DNA of 64,000 nucleotides, from NCBI GenBank assembly GCA_017853835.1, contig JAFMIU010000009.1, positions 1-64,000 on the forward strand, in the 5' to 3' direction. Of the stretch, positions 35,977 through 43,757 are shown piece after piece (the stretch's first letter is position 1; each line of letters begins with the position of its first letter). The notes under the pieces were generated by a model, which was not told where the DNA came from, did no database searches, and worked only from the letters and a program-made list of their open reading frames with translations. The translations under genes were made by a program, and so were the position numbers. The DNA comes from Pirellulales bacterium. GTDB lineage: Bacteria > Planctomycetota > Planctomycetia > Pirellulales > UBA1268.

Positions 35977-37296
35977 ATGACGATGTCCAGGCTTCATGAT
36001 CACGGCGTCATGGCGGCCGTCGTGGCGGTGCTGTTCGTCGCCTCGGCGGCGCTGGCCGACGATGCCGTGCTCGTGTCGATCACCGGCCCGCTCGTCGGAC
36101 GCGTTGGCGAACGGGTGAGTTTCGAGGTGGAACTCGTCAACCGCTCGGGCCGTCCGCTCCAGAAGCTTCGGGTCATCGACTACTTCGACAAGGGATTTCA
36201 CCACGATGCTTCCGCAAGCCCCATCGAGCAAAAAGGCACGATCGACCTCATGCCCGGCACGGCGAGGCGGCTGACACTCGACTTTCTGCTGGACGAACCG
36301 GGGCGCCAGTGCCATCGCGTCGAGATCCTCGATCCGTCGCACGTGTTCGTCGGGGGCGCCACGCATTGCGTCGAGGTGGAGGCGACCGCCAACGCCACCG
36401 CGCCGAGGGTTGTGGCGCCGGTAGTGCCGCAGCCGCCACTCGCCGCGGCAAGCGGTCAGGTGCCTCCTCTGGCTGCCGCGGCGCCGGCGATGGTGGCCAC
36501 GGCCCCCCAGCCCGTTCCCGTTCCTTCGCCGGCGGCCGTGGAGCTTGATCTTCAAGGTCCGGCGGAAGCCACCTCGGACGGCGTGGTGTCGTACGTCGCC
36601 ACCGTACACAACAAGGGCGGCGCGGCATCGACGCCGTGCACGCTGGAGTTCTCCTGGGATGAGCTCCTCTCTCCAGTCGAGGCCTCCGACGGCTATCACC
36701 TCGTGGCATCCAAGGTGACATGGGAACTGGCTGCGATCGAGGCGGGTGGGCATCTGAAGCGACAGATCAACCTTCGGGCCAAGGCGCCTGCGGGGGCCTA
36801 TCGCGATTCGCCGCCGACGAGGTCGTGCGTGCGGGCCGTGCTGACGGGCCTGACGGGCGGTGGCATGCTCGCCGATGAGTCGTGTCTCGGCATCTCCGCG
36901 ACGCTGCCCCGTCCACGACTTCGCACACCCTCGGAGCTTGGGTTGAAGATGTCGCTGGCCGATCTCGACGATCCGGTTCGCCCCGGGGATGCCACCACGC
37001 TCGTCTGCACCGTGACCAACGGCGGCACGGAGCCGACCGGTCGGCTCGACCTCATCGTGATCCTGCCTGATCAGGCCAGGCTCGATTCCGATCGAACGGC
37101 GGCACGGGTCCGGATCGACGACACCCGCATCACGTTCGACCCGCTTCAGCCGATCCCTGCCGGCGGCCAAAAGTCTTTTGAGATCAGCTACCGGATGCCC
37201 GTCGGGGGCACGGGGCGGGCCACTGCCGTGTTGTCGAGCACGGAACTCGACGGATCGATCGAGCGAAACTGTCAGACCGTGTTTCTCGAACCCTGA
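35977..37296 (+). CDS. Exported protein with DUF11/CARDB-like beta-sandwich domains
   Basis: 439 aa. Signal peptide ending near ASAALADDA (about 27). Three immunoglobulin-like segments of the DUF11/CARDB kind: about 30-130 (SITGPLVGRVGERVSFEVEL), about 185-290 (GVVSYVATVHNKGGAAS) and about 325-435 (RPGDATTLVCTVTNGGTEPT ... ISYRMPVGGTGRATAVL). A Pro/Ala/Val-rich linker separates the first two. Such domains occur in large planctomycete surface proteins; this one is short and has no sorting signal or membrane anchor, so it is probably periplasmic or secreted. It follows phoU by 95 bp and may be a separate unit. Confidence 0.65.
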   Translation: MTMSRLHDHGVMAAVVAVLFVASAALADDAVLVSITGPLVGRVGERVSFEVELVNRSGRPLQKLRVIDYFDKGFHHDASASPIEQKGTIDLMPGTARRLTLDFLLDEPGRQCHRVEILDPSHVFVGGATHCVEVEATANATAPRVVAPVVPQPPLAAASGQVPPLAAAAPAMVATAPQPVPVPSPAAVELDLQGPAEATSDGVVSYVATVHNKGGAASTPCTLEFSWDELLSPVEASDGYHLVASKVTWELAAIEAGGHLKRQINLRAKAPAGAYRDSPPTRSCVRAVLTGLTGGGMLADESCLGISATLPRPRLRTPSELGLKMSLADLDDPVRPGDATTLVCTVTNGGTEPTGRLDLIVILPDQARLDSDRTAARVRIDDTRITFDPLQPIPAGGQKSFEISYRMPVGGTGRATAVLSSTELDGSIERNCQTVFLEP

Positions 37297-37405
37297 GCGG
37301 CCGTCAGCGGCCGATCCCGCGCGATCAGGCAGGATGATCCGATTGTGCGGGGATGGGTGAAAGCGTCCTTCCGACCAGGACGATGAGTGGCCTGCGGAGG
37401 CAGGG

Positions 37406-38617
37406 ATGCTCGTCGTGACGTCGAACTGGGCCCTCGGAGACGGCACGATCGTGCCGGTGGACCACCGTCCGCACAGCTGGCTGCCGACGGCAATCCACCG
37501 CGCGGCCATCCGGGCGGGATTTCGTCGCGACGGCACCTATCGGCCGGTCGAGCGACTCGACGTGGTGTTTGCGGGCGATACGTTCGACAGCCTCCTGTCG
37601 TCGGCATGGTGGGGGGCTGCGAGGCCGTGGCACGAGAGTCGCGAGTCGCGAGAGCTTCTGGCTGGCATCGCAGGCCGGTGCCTTCGGCGGGCCCGTCGAT
37701 CGCTCGGGCCGCTCGTTCGCTGGGGGCGTCATGGGCTGAGGGTGCCCTCCGCCGCACGCGGGCGACCTGGTCGTGAGACGGTCGACGTGCCGGTGTGTGT
37801 CACCTTGCTCGTGGGCGATCGTGACGCGATGGTGGCGGGCTTGGAGCCGCGGCGCCGATCGCTTCCGCTGACGGTGGGCCATCGATGGGATGACGGACGG
37901 ATCACGGTACGTCACGGGCACGAACTCGATCCCGTGTGTGGCGCCGATGAGCCGGCTCCGTGGGGGTGTCGCGACCGACGCCCAACGCTCGGTGAGAGCG
38001 TGTCGATCGATCTCGTCGGCCGGTTTCTCCGTGCCCTGATGGTGGATGGACAGCAGGCCCGCGCCGTCGTCGGGCCGTTGGCTCGGCGGCTCGCCGTGGC
38101 CGGCCCGATGACACTTCCCCACGCGTTTCATGGCTGGGGCGGTGTGTCCTCGTCACGAGGCGAACGCGACGGGCTTCACGGAGCGGTCGTCACGGCGTGG
38201 CGTCGGAGTGTCGAGGCCTGGCGTCATGAGGCCCGGCGATGTGTGCCGTCGTGCGAGGTCGAGTGCGACGTGATCGACGCGCTCGGGGGATGGCTCGATC
38301 GGGCGATGGATGAGTCCGATCGCGCGCCGACGGTCCCCGACGCCCTTCAGTGCCTTCTGCCACGGTCATCCCGCCAGTCGGCCGGGGCCGTCGTGGGCCA
38401 TCTTGTCCCGTCGGACGACACCACGGGGGCGATGCTGCTGGGCGTGCCCCCCGTGGGATCGCTCGCGCCGAAGGTGGTGATCTGCCCCGAGGATGGCGGG
38501 TGGCCTCGGTGGGAGCCACTGTCGGGCGAGGATGAATCCCCGTCGGTGATCGCGATTCACGGGGCGAAGGGTGTGCCCGTGGAGACGCTCGGGGGCGTGA
38601 TCATCGAGGCGGCATGA
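37406..38617 (+). CDS. Uncharacterised protein resembling a calcineurin-like phosphoesterase with lost metal ligands
   Basis: 403 aa, from an ATG with GCGGAGGCAGGG ahead. Several segments fall in the order expected for metallophosphoesterases: a first strand LVVTSNWALGDGT where SDxHLGDG is usual (both Asp and His gone), VVFAGDTFDSLLS (the GDxxD motif, kept), LLVGDRDAMV where GNHD/E is usual, and ITVRHGHELDP like the late H-G-D/H motif. The closest idea is a UDP-diacylglucosamine pyrophosphatase-like fold. It has many Arg and Trp, no signal peptide and no membrane helix. The ATGA overlap with cutA indicates co-translation. The family call is weak. Confidence 0.4.
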   Translation: MLVVTSNWALGDGTIVPVDHRPHSWLPTAIHRAAIRAGFRRDGTYRPVERLDVVFAGDTFDSLLSSAWWGAARPWHESRESRELLAGIAGRCLRRARRSLGPLVRWGRHGLRVPSAARGRPGRETVDVPVCVTLLVGDRDAMVAGLEPRRRSLPLTVGHRWDDGRITVRHGHELDPVCGADEPAPWGCRDRRPTLGESVSIDLVGRFLRALMVDGQQARAVVGPLARRLAVAGPMTLPHAFHGWGGVSSSRGERDGLHGAVVTAWRRSVEAWRHEARRCVPSCEVECDVIDALGGWLDRAMDESDRAPTVPDALQCLLPRSSRQSAGAVVGHLVPSDDTTGAMLLGVPPVGSLAPKVVICPEDGGWPRWEPLSGEDESPSVIAIHGAKGVPVETLGGVIIEAA

Positions 38618-38967
38618 TGCCTGGGCATGGGGAGCGGACGATGGTCTGTGAACAGCTCATCGAGATCAGCACGACCTTCGCGTCTCGTTCCGCCGCCGAT
38701 GCGTGTGCGCGACGGCTCGTGGAGGTGCGCGTTGCCGCCTGTGTCCAGGTCGACGGGCCCGTGTCGAGCGTCTACCGATGGCGGTCGGCGGTCGAGATCG
38801 CCGAGGAATGGCGATGCACCTGCAAGACGACGCCGGAACGCGAGGGCGAATGCCTGGCGGCGATCACGGCCCTGCACGATTACGAGACCCCGCAACTGGT
38901 TGTGACCGCGGTGGCCACCACGCCGGCCTACGGGGCGTGGGTTCGGGCCAGTGTCTCGGTTTCCTGA
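38614..38967 (+). CDS. cutA: CutA-like divalent cation tolerance protein
   Basis: 117 aa from the ATG at 38614; a later ATG at 38641 (MVCEQLIEISTTF) gives the typical 108-aa size and may be the true start. The ferredoxin-like trimer fold is recognised by STTFASRSAADACARRLVE, VAACVQVDGPVSSVYRW, EEWRCTCKTT and LHDYETPQLVVTAV. CutA is linked to copper tolerance and to a signalling-protein-like trimer, role unsettled. Overlaps the preceding gene (ATGA). Confidence 0.9.
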   Translation: MMPGHGERTMVCEQLIEISTTFASRSAADACARRLVEVRVAACVQVDGPVSSVYRWRSAVEIAEEWRCTCKTTPEREGECLAAITALHDYETPQLVVTAVATTPAYGAWVRASVSVS

Positions 38968-38997
38968 GCAGACAGACATCATCCCGAAGGGGGCATC

Positions 38998-39477
38998 GTG
39001 TTGGCGTTTGAGATCGCGCTTCATGGTCGACCGGAGACCGTGACACCAGGGGCCGACCTCACCGATGCTTGGGGAACATGGCCCACCGTGACCGTGCCGC
39101 CGGCAACCTTGGCCGATCCCATGGTCATCCTCTTCGACGACGCGATCGGGCGGCTTGCCGCGATCGAGCGGCTCTACGTTGAGCCCGACGGGTCGTTCGT
39201 GTGGGCGAGTGGACGGCGTGACGAGGTGGCCGGCCGGGATTGGTGGCAGATCGACGGCAACGCGTTCGACCGCGACGGCCGGGTCGTCGTGGTGGATCTC
39301 AAGGGGAGTTGCCCACCGGAGGCATTTGATCGCGTGATCGCTGCCTTTGGGTGGCCGGGCCAGCGGCTGCTCATGCAGTTGGTCCGTTCGGCTGCCCTGC
39401 TCGAGGAGTCGGTGTTTCGACGCCATGCGACGGCTCGGGGGCTTGCCAAGGATGGCGAAAGGCTGAGGCCTCAGTAG
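38998..39477 (+). CDS. Uncharacterised 159-aa protein
   Basis: From the GTG at 38998, preceded by GAAGGGGG. I do not recognise it. Soluble, no signal peptide or membrane helix. The order is an N-terminal beta-rich part (MVILFDDAIGRLAAIERLYV, DGSFVWASGRRD), a central WWQIDGNAFDRDGRVVVVDL strand pair with many aromatic and acidic residues, and a helical end (GQRLLMQLVRSAALLEESVF). It follows cutA by 30 bp and is probably in the same transcript. The W-Q-x-D-G-x2-F-D-R-D-G-R-V segment is the best handle for a family search. Confidence 0.6.
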   Translation: MLAFEIALHGRPETVTPGADLTDAWGTWPTVTVPPATLADPMVILFDDAIGRLAAIERLYVEPDGSFVWASGRRDEVAGRDWWQIDGNAFDRDGRVVVVDLKGSCPPEAFDRVIAAFGWPGQRLLMQLVRSAALLEESVFRRHATARGLAKDGERLRPQ

Positions 39478-39604
39478 GGGTGGGGTGGAATCGGTTGTGC
39501 CGGCACGACCGGCCAGGCCACGGCCACCAGGGGCTGGCCTGCCGATAGCCCTTCACGAGGGCCCGTGATGGGGTGGGAACGCTGACTGCGAGGATCGAAC
39601 ACAC

Positions 39605-40393
39605 ATGGCTGCGTGGCGCATCGGGCGGTGGCGGAAACGGGGATTCATGCTGGTGATGGCGTCGGGCCTGGCCGCGACGAGCGTCGTGACGACGGCCGCC
39701 ACGAGCGACAGCCTGCCTCTTGCGGCCGCGTTTGGTGGTGGCGTTCACTCCTATTTTGCCGGCGACTATCTGCGGGCATACGACGACCTCTCGATGGCCA
39801 TCGAGGGAGGTTCGCAGGATCCGCGGGCCTGGTACTTTCGCGGGTTGGCGGCCCTCAAACTCGGCCGCTTTGACGAAGCCGAGGCTGATTTCAGCGCCGG
39901 TGCGGCCCATGAAATCGCCGGCGCAGGAGCGTGGCCGGTGAATCGGTCGCTCGAGCGGGTTCAGGGAAGCGACCGGCTGCAGCTCGAGCGGCACCGCACG
40001 CAGGCGAGGGTGGCCGGGCTTCAGGAAGACCACCGACGCCGGAAGCTCCGCTATCTCGATGTCGAGCGGGCTGAGCCGGAGGTGCTTCGGCCCCGTCGTC
40101 CCGTCGAGCATGTGCAGCCCGATGCCACGGGGCCCTTTTCGGGCGGAACACCCGAGGCCATCGAACCCGTTCCGGCGGTGAACCCGGCTGCGGACAAGCC
40201 TGTGAACCCTGCGAGCGACGATCCGTTCGCTCCGGCGGTGTCGTCGCAGCGCAGTGAGCAGATCGAGTCACGTGCCTCGGAGTTCGAGAACGCCGCTGGT
40301 CAAAACGATTCCCGCCGGGAGCGGGAGGCGGCCGAGGTGGAGAACTCGTTCGAGCAGAACGACGCGCAGGCCGAACGCGACATCGTCCGCTGA
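39605..40393 (+). CDS. Exported TPR-repeat protein with repeated acidic tail
   Basis: 262 aa. A basic N-terminus plus hydrophobic stretch (about 13-35, GFMLVMASGLAATSVVTTAA) looks like a signal peptide. About two TPR units follow (GGGVHSYFAGDYLRAYDDLS, DPRAWYFRGLAALKLGRFDE). The middle has Arg-rich helix and Pro/Ala linker. The tail carries two related stretches, FENAAGQNDSRRERE and VENSFEQNDAQAERD. TPRs bind protein partners; the function is unknown. A GGCCAG/CTGGCC inverted repeat lies in the 127-bp gap before it. Confidence 0.65.
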   Translation: MAAWRIGRWRKRGFMLVMASGLAATSVVTTAATSDSLPLAAAFGGGVHSYFAGDYLRAYDDLSMAIEGGSQDPRAWYFRGLAALKLGRFDEAEADFSAGAAHEIAGAGAWPVNRSLERVQGSDRLQLERHRTQARVAGLQEDHRRRKLRYLDVERAEPEVLRPRRPVEHVQPDATGPFSGGTPEAIEPVPAVNPAADKPVNPASDDPFAPAVSSQRSEQIESRASEFENAAGQNDSRREREAAEVENSFEQNDAQAERDIVR

Positions 40394-40410
40394 GCGGTCT
40401 CGCGGGCCCT

Positions 40411-40800
40411 TCAGACCGTGGTGCGGGCGGCCGCCGAGGCCAGAAGGATCCATCCCGCGATCATGAGCGTGCCCCCGATCGGCACGATGGCTCCAAGCAC
40501 GGTCACGCCCGTCAGGGCGAGCGTCCCCAGGCAGCCGCTGAAGATGAGCGTGCCGAGGATGAAACACGCGGTCGAAGCCGCGAGTCCGGGAGCGGTGGGG
40601 CGAACGAGGCTCAAGAGGCCCGTGCCAACCAAGGCAAGCCCGTGGTACATCGCATACCGCGATGCCGTCTCCCAGTTGCCTGCCTGACCCGAGGCCTCGA
40701 GAACGGCCTTCAGCCCGTGGGCTCCGAAGGCTCCGGTCGCCACGGAGAGGGCTCCGATCACGGCTCCACCGACGATGGCGACACGGGCGGTCGGGCTCAT
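40411..40800 (-). CDS. DUF423 membrane protein
   Basis: 129 aa, four membrane helices. The opening G-A-x2-G-A-L-x-V-x2-G-A-F-G-A-H-G-L and the segment WETASRYAMYHGLAL are the DUF423 (YgdD-like) signature, as is FILGTLIFSGCLG followed by AIVPIGGTLMIAGWI. Function unknown. It overlaps the secretin stop by 4 bp (ATGA) and is the last gene of the minus-strand unit. Confidence 0.9.
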   Translation of the reverse strand: MSPTARVAIVGGAVIGALSVATGAFGAHGLKAVLEASGQAGNWETASRYAMYHGLALVGTGLLSLVRPTAPGLAASTACFILGTLIFSGCLGTLALTGVTVLGAIVPIGGTLMIAGWILLASAAARTTV

Positions 40801-43622
40801 GGCCGCGTGGTGCCGAGGAGCTTCTCCTCCTCTTCCTCCTGGATGATGATCCGCGGCGTGACCATCAGCATCAGGCTGTCGGTGGTCCGGCCCAGGCCGA
40901 CGTTCTTGAAGAGTCGGTTGATGTAAGGGATCTTCGACAGAATCGGCACGCCGAACTCGTTGCGGCCTTCCCGTTGGCGTTTGATGCCGCCGAGGAGCAC
41001 CGTGCCACCGTCGGGCACGCTCACCGTCGTGGTGACCGTCGTGAAGAGGAACTCGGGCAACTGGATGGTGGTGCCGTTGGACACGAGTTCCAGTTCGCCG
41101 GATTGGGCCGTGCCGTTGGTGAGACCTGCGATGCCGTTCATTCCGGGCAGGTTGACGTCGGAGCCGCTCTTTTCATCGCTCGTCTTCGACTTGGTCGAAC
41201 GAGAGCCCTCGAACTGGAACTCCTGAACCTGGCCGATCTGCGAGAAGAACGGCACGAGGGTGAGCCGCACAAATCTCCGATCATTGGAGACGACCGCCTG
41301 CACGTTCACCGCGGTTCCCTCGTTGAGGACGGTGATGACCGGCTGCTGGGCGGCGGAAAAGTCACCGACGACGGGAACGACCGCGGTGACGAAGGGGCGC
41401 TGTTTGGTGTCGGAAACGAACGCCTGCTGGCCGTTGAACAGGGTGACTTTCGGCGCCTGCATGATGTTGGATCGCGTGTTGCCCTGCGCCGCCTGGATGA
41501 GAAAGTAGGCTTCAATATCGGAGAGGATGGCAAAGCCGAAGTTGGCGGCGCTTGTGGTGGGGTCGGGCATGCCCGGAAACACCGGCACCTGGGCCCCGCC
41601 GAAGCTGTTCTGGCGGAAGGGGATCGAAAAGAAGTTTTGACCCGCCGGCACCTGGCCACCTCCCGTGCCCGTTCCCAGCGTTCCGGCGATGCCCGAGGCG
41701 GAGTTCGTGAGGGCAACGCCAGGGTTGCCGGTGCTGTCGAGGCCGATCACCTGCGATCGTCCCCCAGGCGCGGCGCCGATTCCGCTGTCATAGGGATTCG
41801 AGGAGCCATTGCTCGACGTTGGGATCGCCGTCATGTTGAGCGGCTGGTTGACTCCCGATTGAATGTTGAAGTCGAAGTCGACGCCGATCCGTTCGAAGAA
41901 CGTGTCGGCAAGGGTGATGAAGCGGACTTCAATCGTCACCTGGAGATCCTGCAGGCGGCGCAGCTGCTCGAGGAGGTCGGCGATCTCCTCATGCACTTCT
42001 TGGGTCTGGCTGATGACCAGACTCAGATTCGTGTCGAACTGGCGAATGGCGCCCGGGCCACCGGTCGTTTCCCAGGTATCCGGCTGCACGGTGCTTTCGA
42101 TGAGATTGATGAGCGACTGGTAGTTGGCCTGATTGCCACCCTGCGAAGGCGGACCGAACGGAATCGATGGTGTGGAGCCCGTGGTGGGAGGGTTTCCGCC
42201 GAGTTGCAGCTGGGCGAGGGACGCCGCGTTGACGGCGGCGTCGCTGCCGGCCCGGGTGGCGTTGATGCCGGACGGCGGAGGGCCGACCTGCACCGCCAGG
42301 TTATTGCGGAGCGCCACCTGGGAGTAGCCGTCGCGCAGGGCGCCCGTGATGCCAAGGCCGTCGGACGAGAAGTTAGGGATCGGCATCACCAGGTCGGCCA
42401 CCTGGTAGCTGACGGCGTAGACCTGGCCCTTCACGAGTCGCGGACTCGTGACCTTGAGCACCTCATCCTTGACGACGTAGTTCAGGTGGAGTGGCTCGAG
42501 GAGCAGCTTGAGGGCGCTCTTCAGCGAGATCGGCTGGTCGAGCGAAAGCGTGACGGGCGTGTCGCTGCGAACGGCTTCTTGTTCGAGGCCCACCATGTCG
42601 AGGTGAATGGCCACGTCGGCCTGCTTGGCGAGTGCGTCGATGACCACCGCCAGCGGCTGCTCGCGATAGGACGGCTTGACCGGCACGTCCAACTTCTTGT
42701 GGATGGCGAGTTCGGCGGCGCTGATGCGGGAACGCCCCTCGGCCAGTCGCTGCGCCCGCGACTTGGTGAGATCTTCCCAGTCCTTGGTTTCCGGGAACTT
42801 GATCGGGCCGGCGAACGGGGAGGCGGAGCTGGCGATGTCTTCGGCCACGTCGAGGAAGCCCGACTGATGCTCCCCTTCGATCGACTTCTGGGCATCGAGT
42901 CGCCGGATCATCCGGCTCTGGGCGAGCAGCTGTCGCACGACGGCGTTGTCGGGGGCGAGTTGTCCGGCCTTTTTGGCGATCGCCTCGGCTTCGGCGAAGC
43001 GTCGCTCGTCGACGAGCGAGTTGTACTCTTCGATCAGCATCGCGATGCGCTGGTCGACCTCGACCCGCTGGGCACGTTCCCGATCGATCTGGGCCTCGAC
43101 CTGTGCCGACCGCTTCTCGAGGGCAAGTTCGGCACGCCGCTTCCCGGTGGATTCTTCGATGTCGCGACGGGTCCGCTCGATTCGGCGAAGCAACTGGGAG
43201 CGTGCGTCGTCGGAGAGCGGGGCGTCGTCGAGACTCGCGGCGAGTGAATCGAGCAGGTCGAGGGCGTCGGCGGGTGCCTTGTGCGAGAGCCGCTTGGCTT
43301 CGAGTTGCTTGGCGGCAACCTCGGCCGAGACCCGTGCCACTTGGAGGGATTCCGCGGCGGCGGTCGATTCGGCCGCGCGGAGCGGAACGGTCGCCGAAGC
43401 TTCAGGGGCCGTCTGTGTCGGGTTCAAGGCCGCGTCGATCACCCGACGGGCGCTGGCGGCATCGGCCGACCGCTCGCCGTCGGGCGGAGGGAGGTCCTCG
43501 GCATGGGCCGGACGGGCGCCACTCCACGCCATCAGGAGTCCTGCCGCGACGACCAGACAGGCCAGCGTGGCCGTCGGTCGGCACCGGCCGAACTCAGAGT
43601 GGGTGGGCATAGGGCGTGACAT
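40797..43622 (-). CDS. Secretin-family outer-membrane channel protein (GspD/PilQ-like)
   Basis: 941 aa from the ATG at 43622, or 937 from the ATG at 43610; the frame is open to 43685. Signal peptide near TLACLVVAAGLLMAWSGARP. About 50-270 is helical and charged, partly coiled coil. A secretin N-terminal STN-like domain follows (REQPLAVVIDALAKQADVAI, ISLKSALKLLLEPLHLNYVV), then short N-domain strands (LQVTIEVRFITLADTFFERI) with Gly/Ser/Asn-rich insertions, and the secretin pore (VPDGGTVLLGGIKRQ, VPILSKIPYINRLF, LMLMVTPRIII). It would form an outer-membrane multimer for type II secretion or pili; no partner genes are near. Confidence 0.9.
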   Translation of the reverse strand: MSRPMPTHSEFGRCRPTATLACLVVAAGLLMAWSGARPAHAEDLPPPDGERSADAASARRVIDAALNPTQTAPEASATVPLRAAESTAAAESLQVARVSAEVAAKQLEAKRLSHKAPADALDLLDSLAASLDDAPLSDDARSQLLRRIERTRRDIEESTGKRRAELALEKRSAQVEAQIDRERAQRVEVDQRIAMLIEEYNSLVDERRFAEAEAIAKKAGQLAPDNAVVRQLLAQSRMIRRLDAQKSIEGEHQSGFLDVAEDIASSASPFAGPIKFPETKDWEDLTKSRAQRLAEGRSRISAAELAIHKKLDVPVKPSYREQPLAVVIDALAKQADVAIHLDMVGLEQEAVRSDTPVTLSLDQPISLKSALKLLLEPLHLNYVVKDEVLKVTSPRLVKGQVYAVSYQVADLVMPIPNFSSDGLGITGALRDGYSQVALRNNLAVQVGPPPSGINATRAGSDAAVNAASLAQLQLGGNPPTTGSTPSIPFGPPSQGGNQANYQSLINLIESTVQPDTWETTGGPGAIRQFDTNLSLVISQTQEVHEEIADLLEQLRRLQDLQVTIEVRFITLADTFFERIGVDFDFNIQSGVNQPLNMTAIPTSSNGSSNPYDSGIGAAPGGRSQVIGLDSTGNPGVALTNSASGIAGTLGTGTGGGQVPAGQNFFSIPFRQNSFGGAQVPVFPGMPDPTTSAANFGFAILSDIEAYFLIQAAQGNTRSNIMQAPKVTLFNGQQAFVSDTKQRPFVTAVVPVVGDFSAAQQPVITVLNEGTAVNVQAVVSNDRRFVRLTLVPFFSQIGQVQEFQFEGSRSTKSKTSDEKSGSDVNLPGMNGIAGLTNGTAQSGELELVSNGTTIQLPEFLFTTVTTTVSVPDGGTVLLGGIKRQREGRNEFGVPILSKIPYINRLFKNVGLGRTTDSLMLMVTPRIIIQEEEEEKLLGTTRP

Positions 43623-43757
43623 GCGCGGATTCCTTGTGCGGGAAACGATCCGTGGGGCGGGAGAGGTACCCGGATCGGCCGTCACGGGTCAAGGCCACGT
43701 GTCGATGCAAAATCGCGGGAAATGGGGCCTTTTGTCAGGCTCCGCCGGCGTCGCGAC

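Noticed and set aside
40662..43247. An 861-codon open frame on the plus strand opposite the secretin
   Set aside because: It mirrors a clearly coding minus-strand gene; its residues (runs of Arg, Glu, His, Gly, Asp) have no domain pattern and reflect third-position GC.
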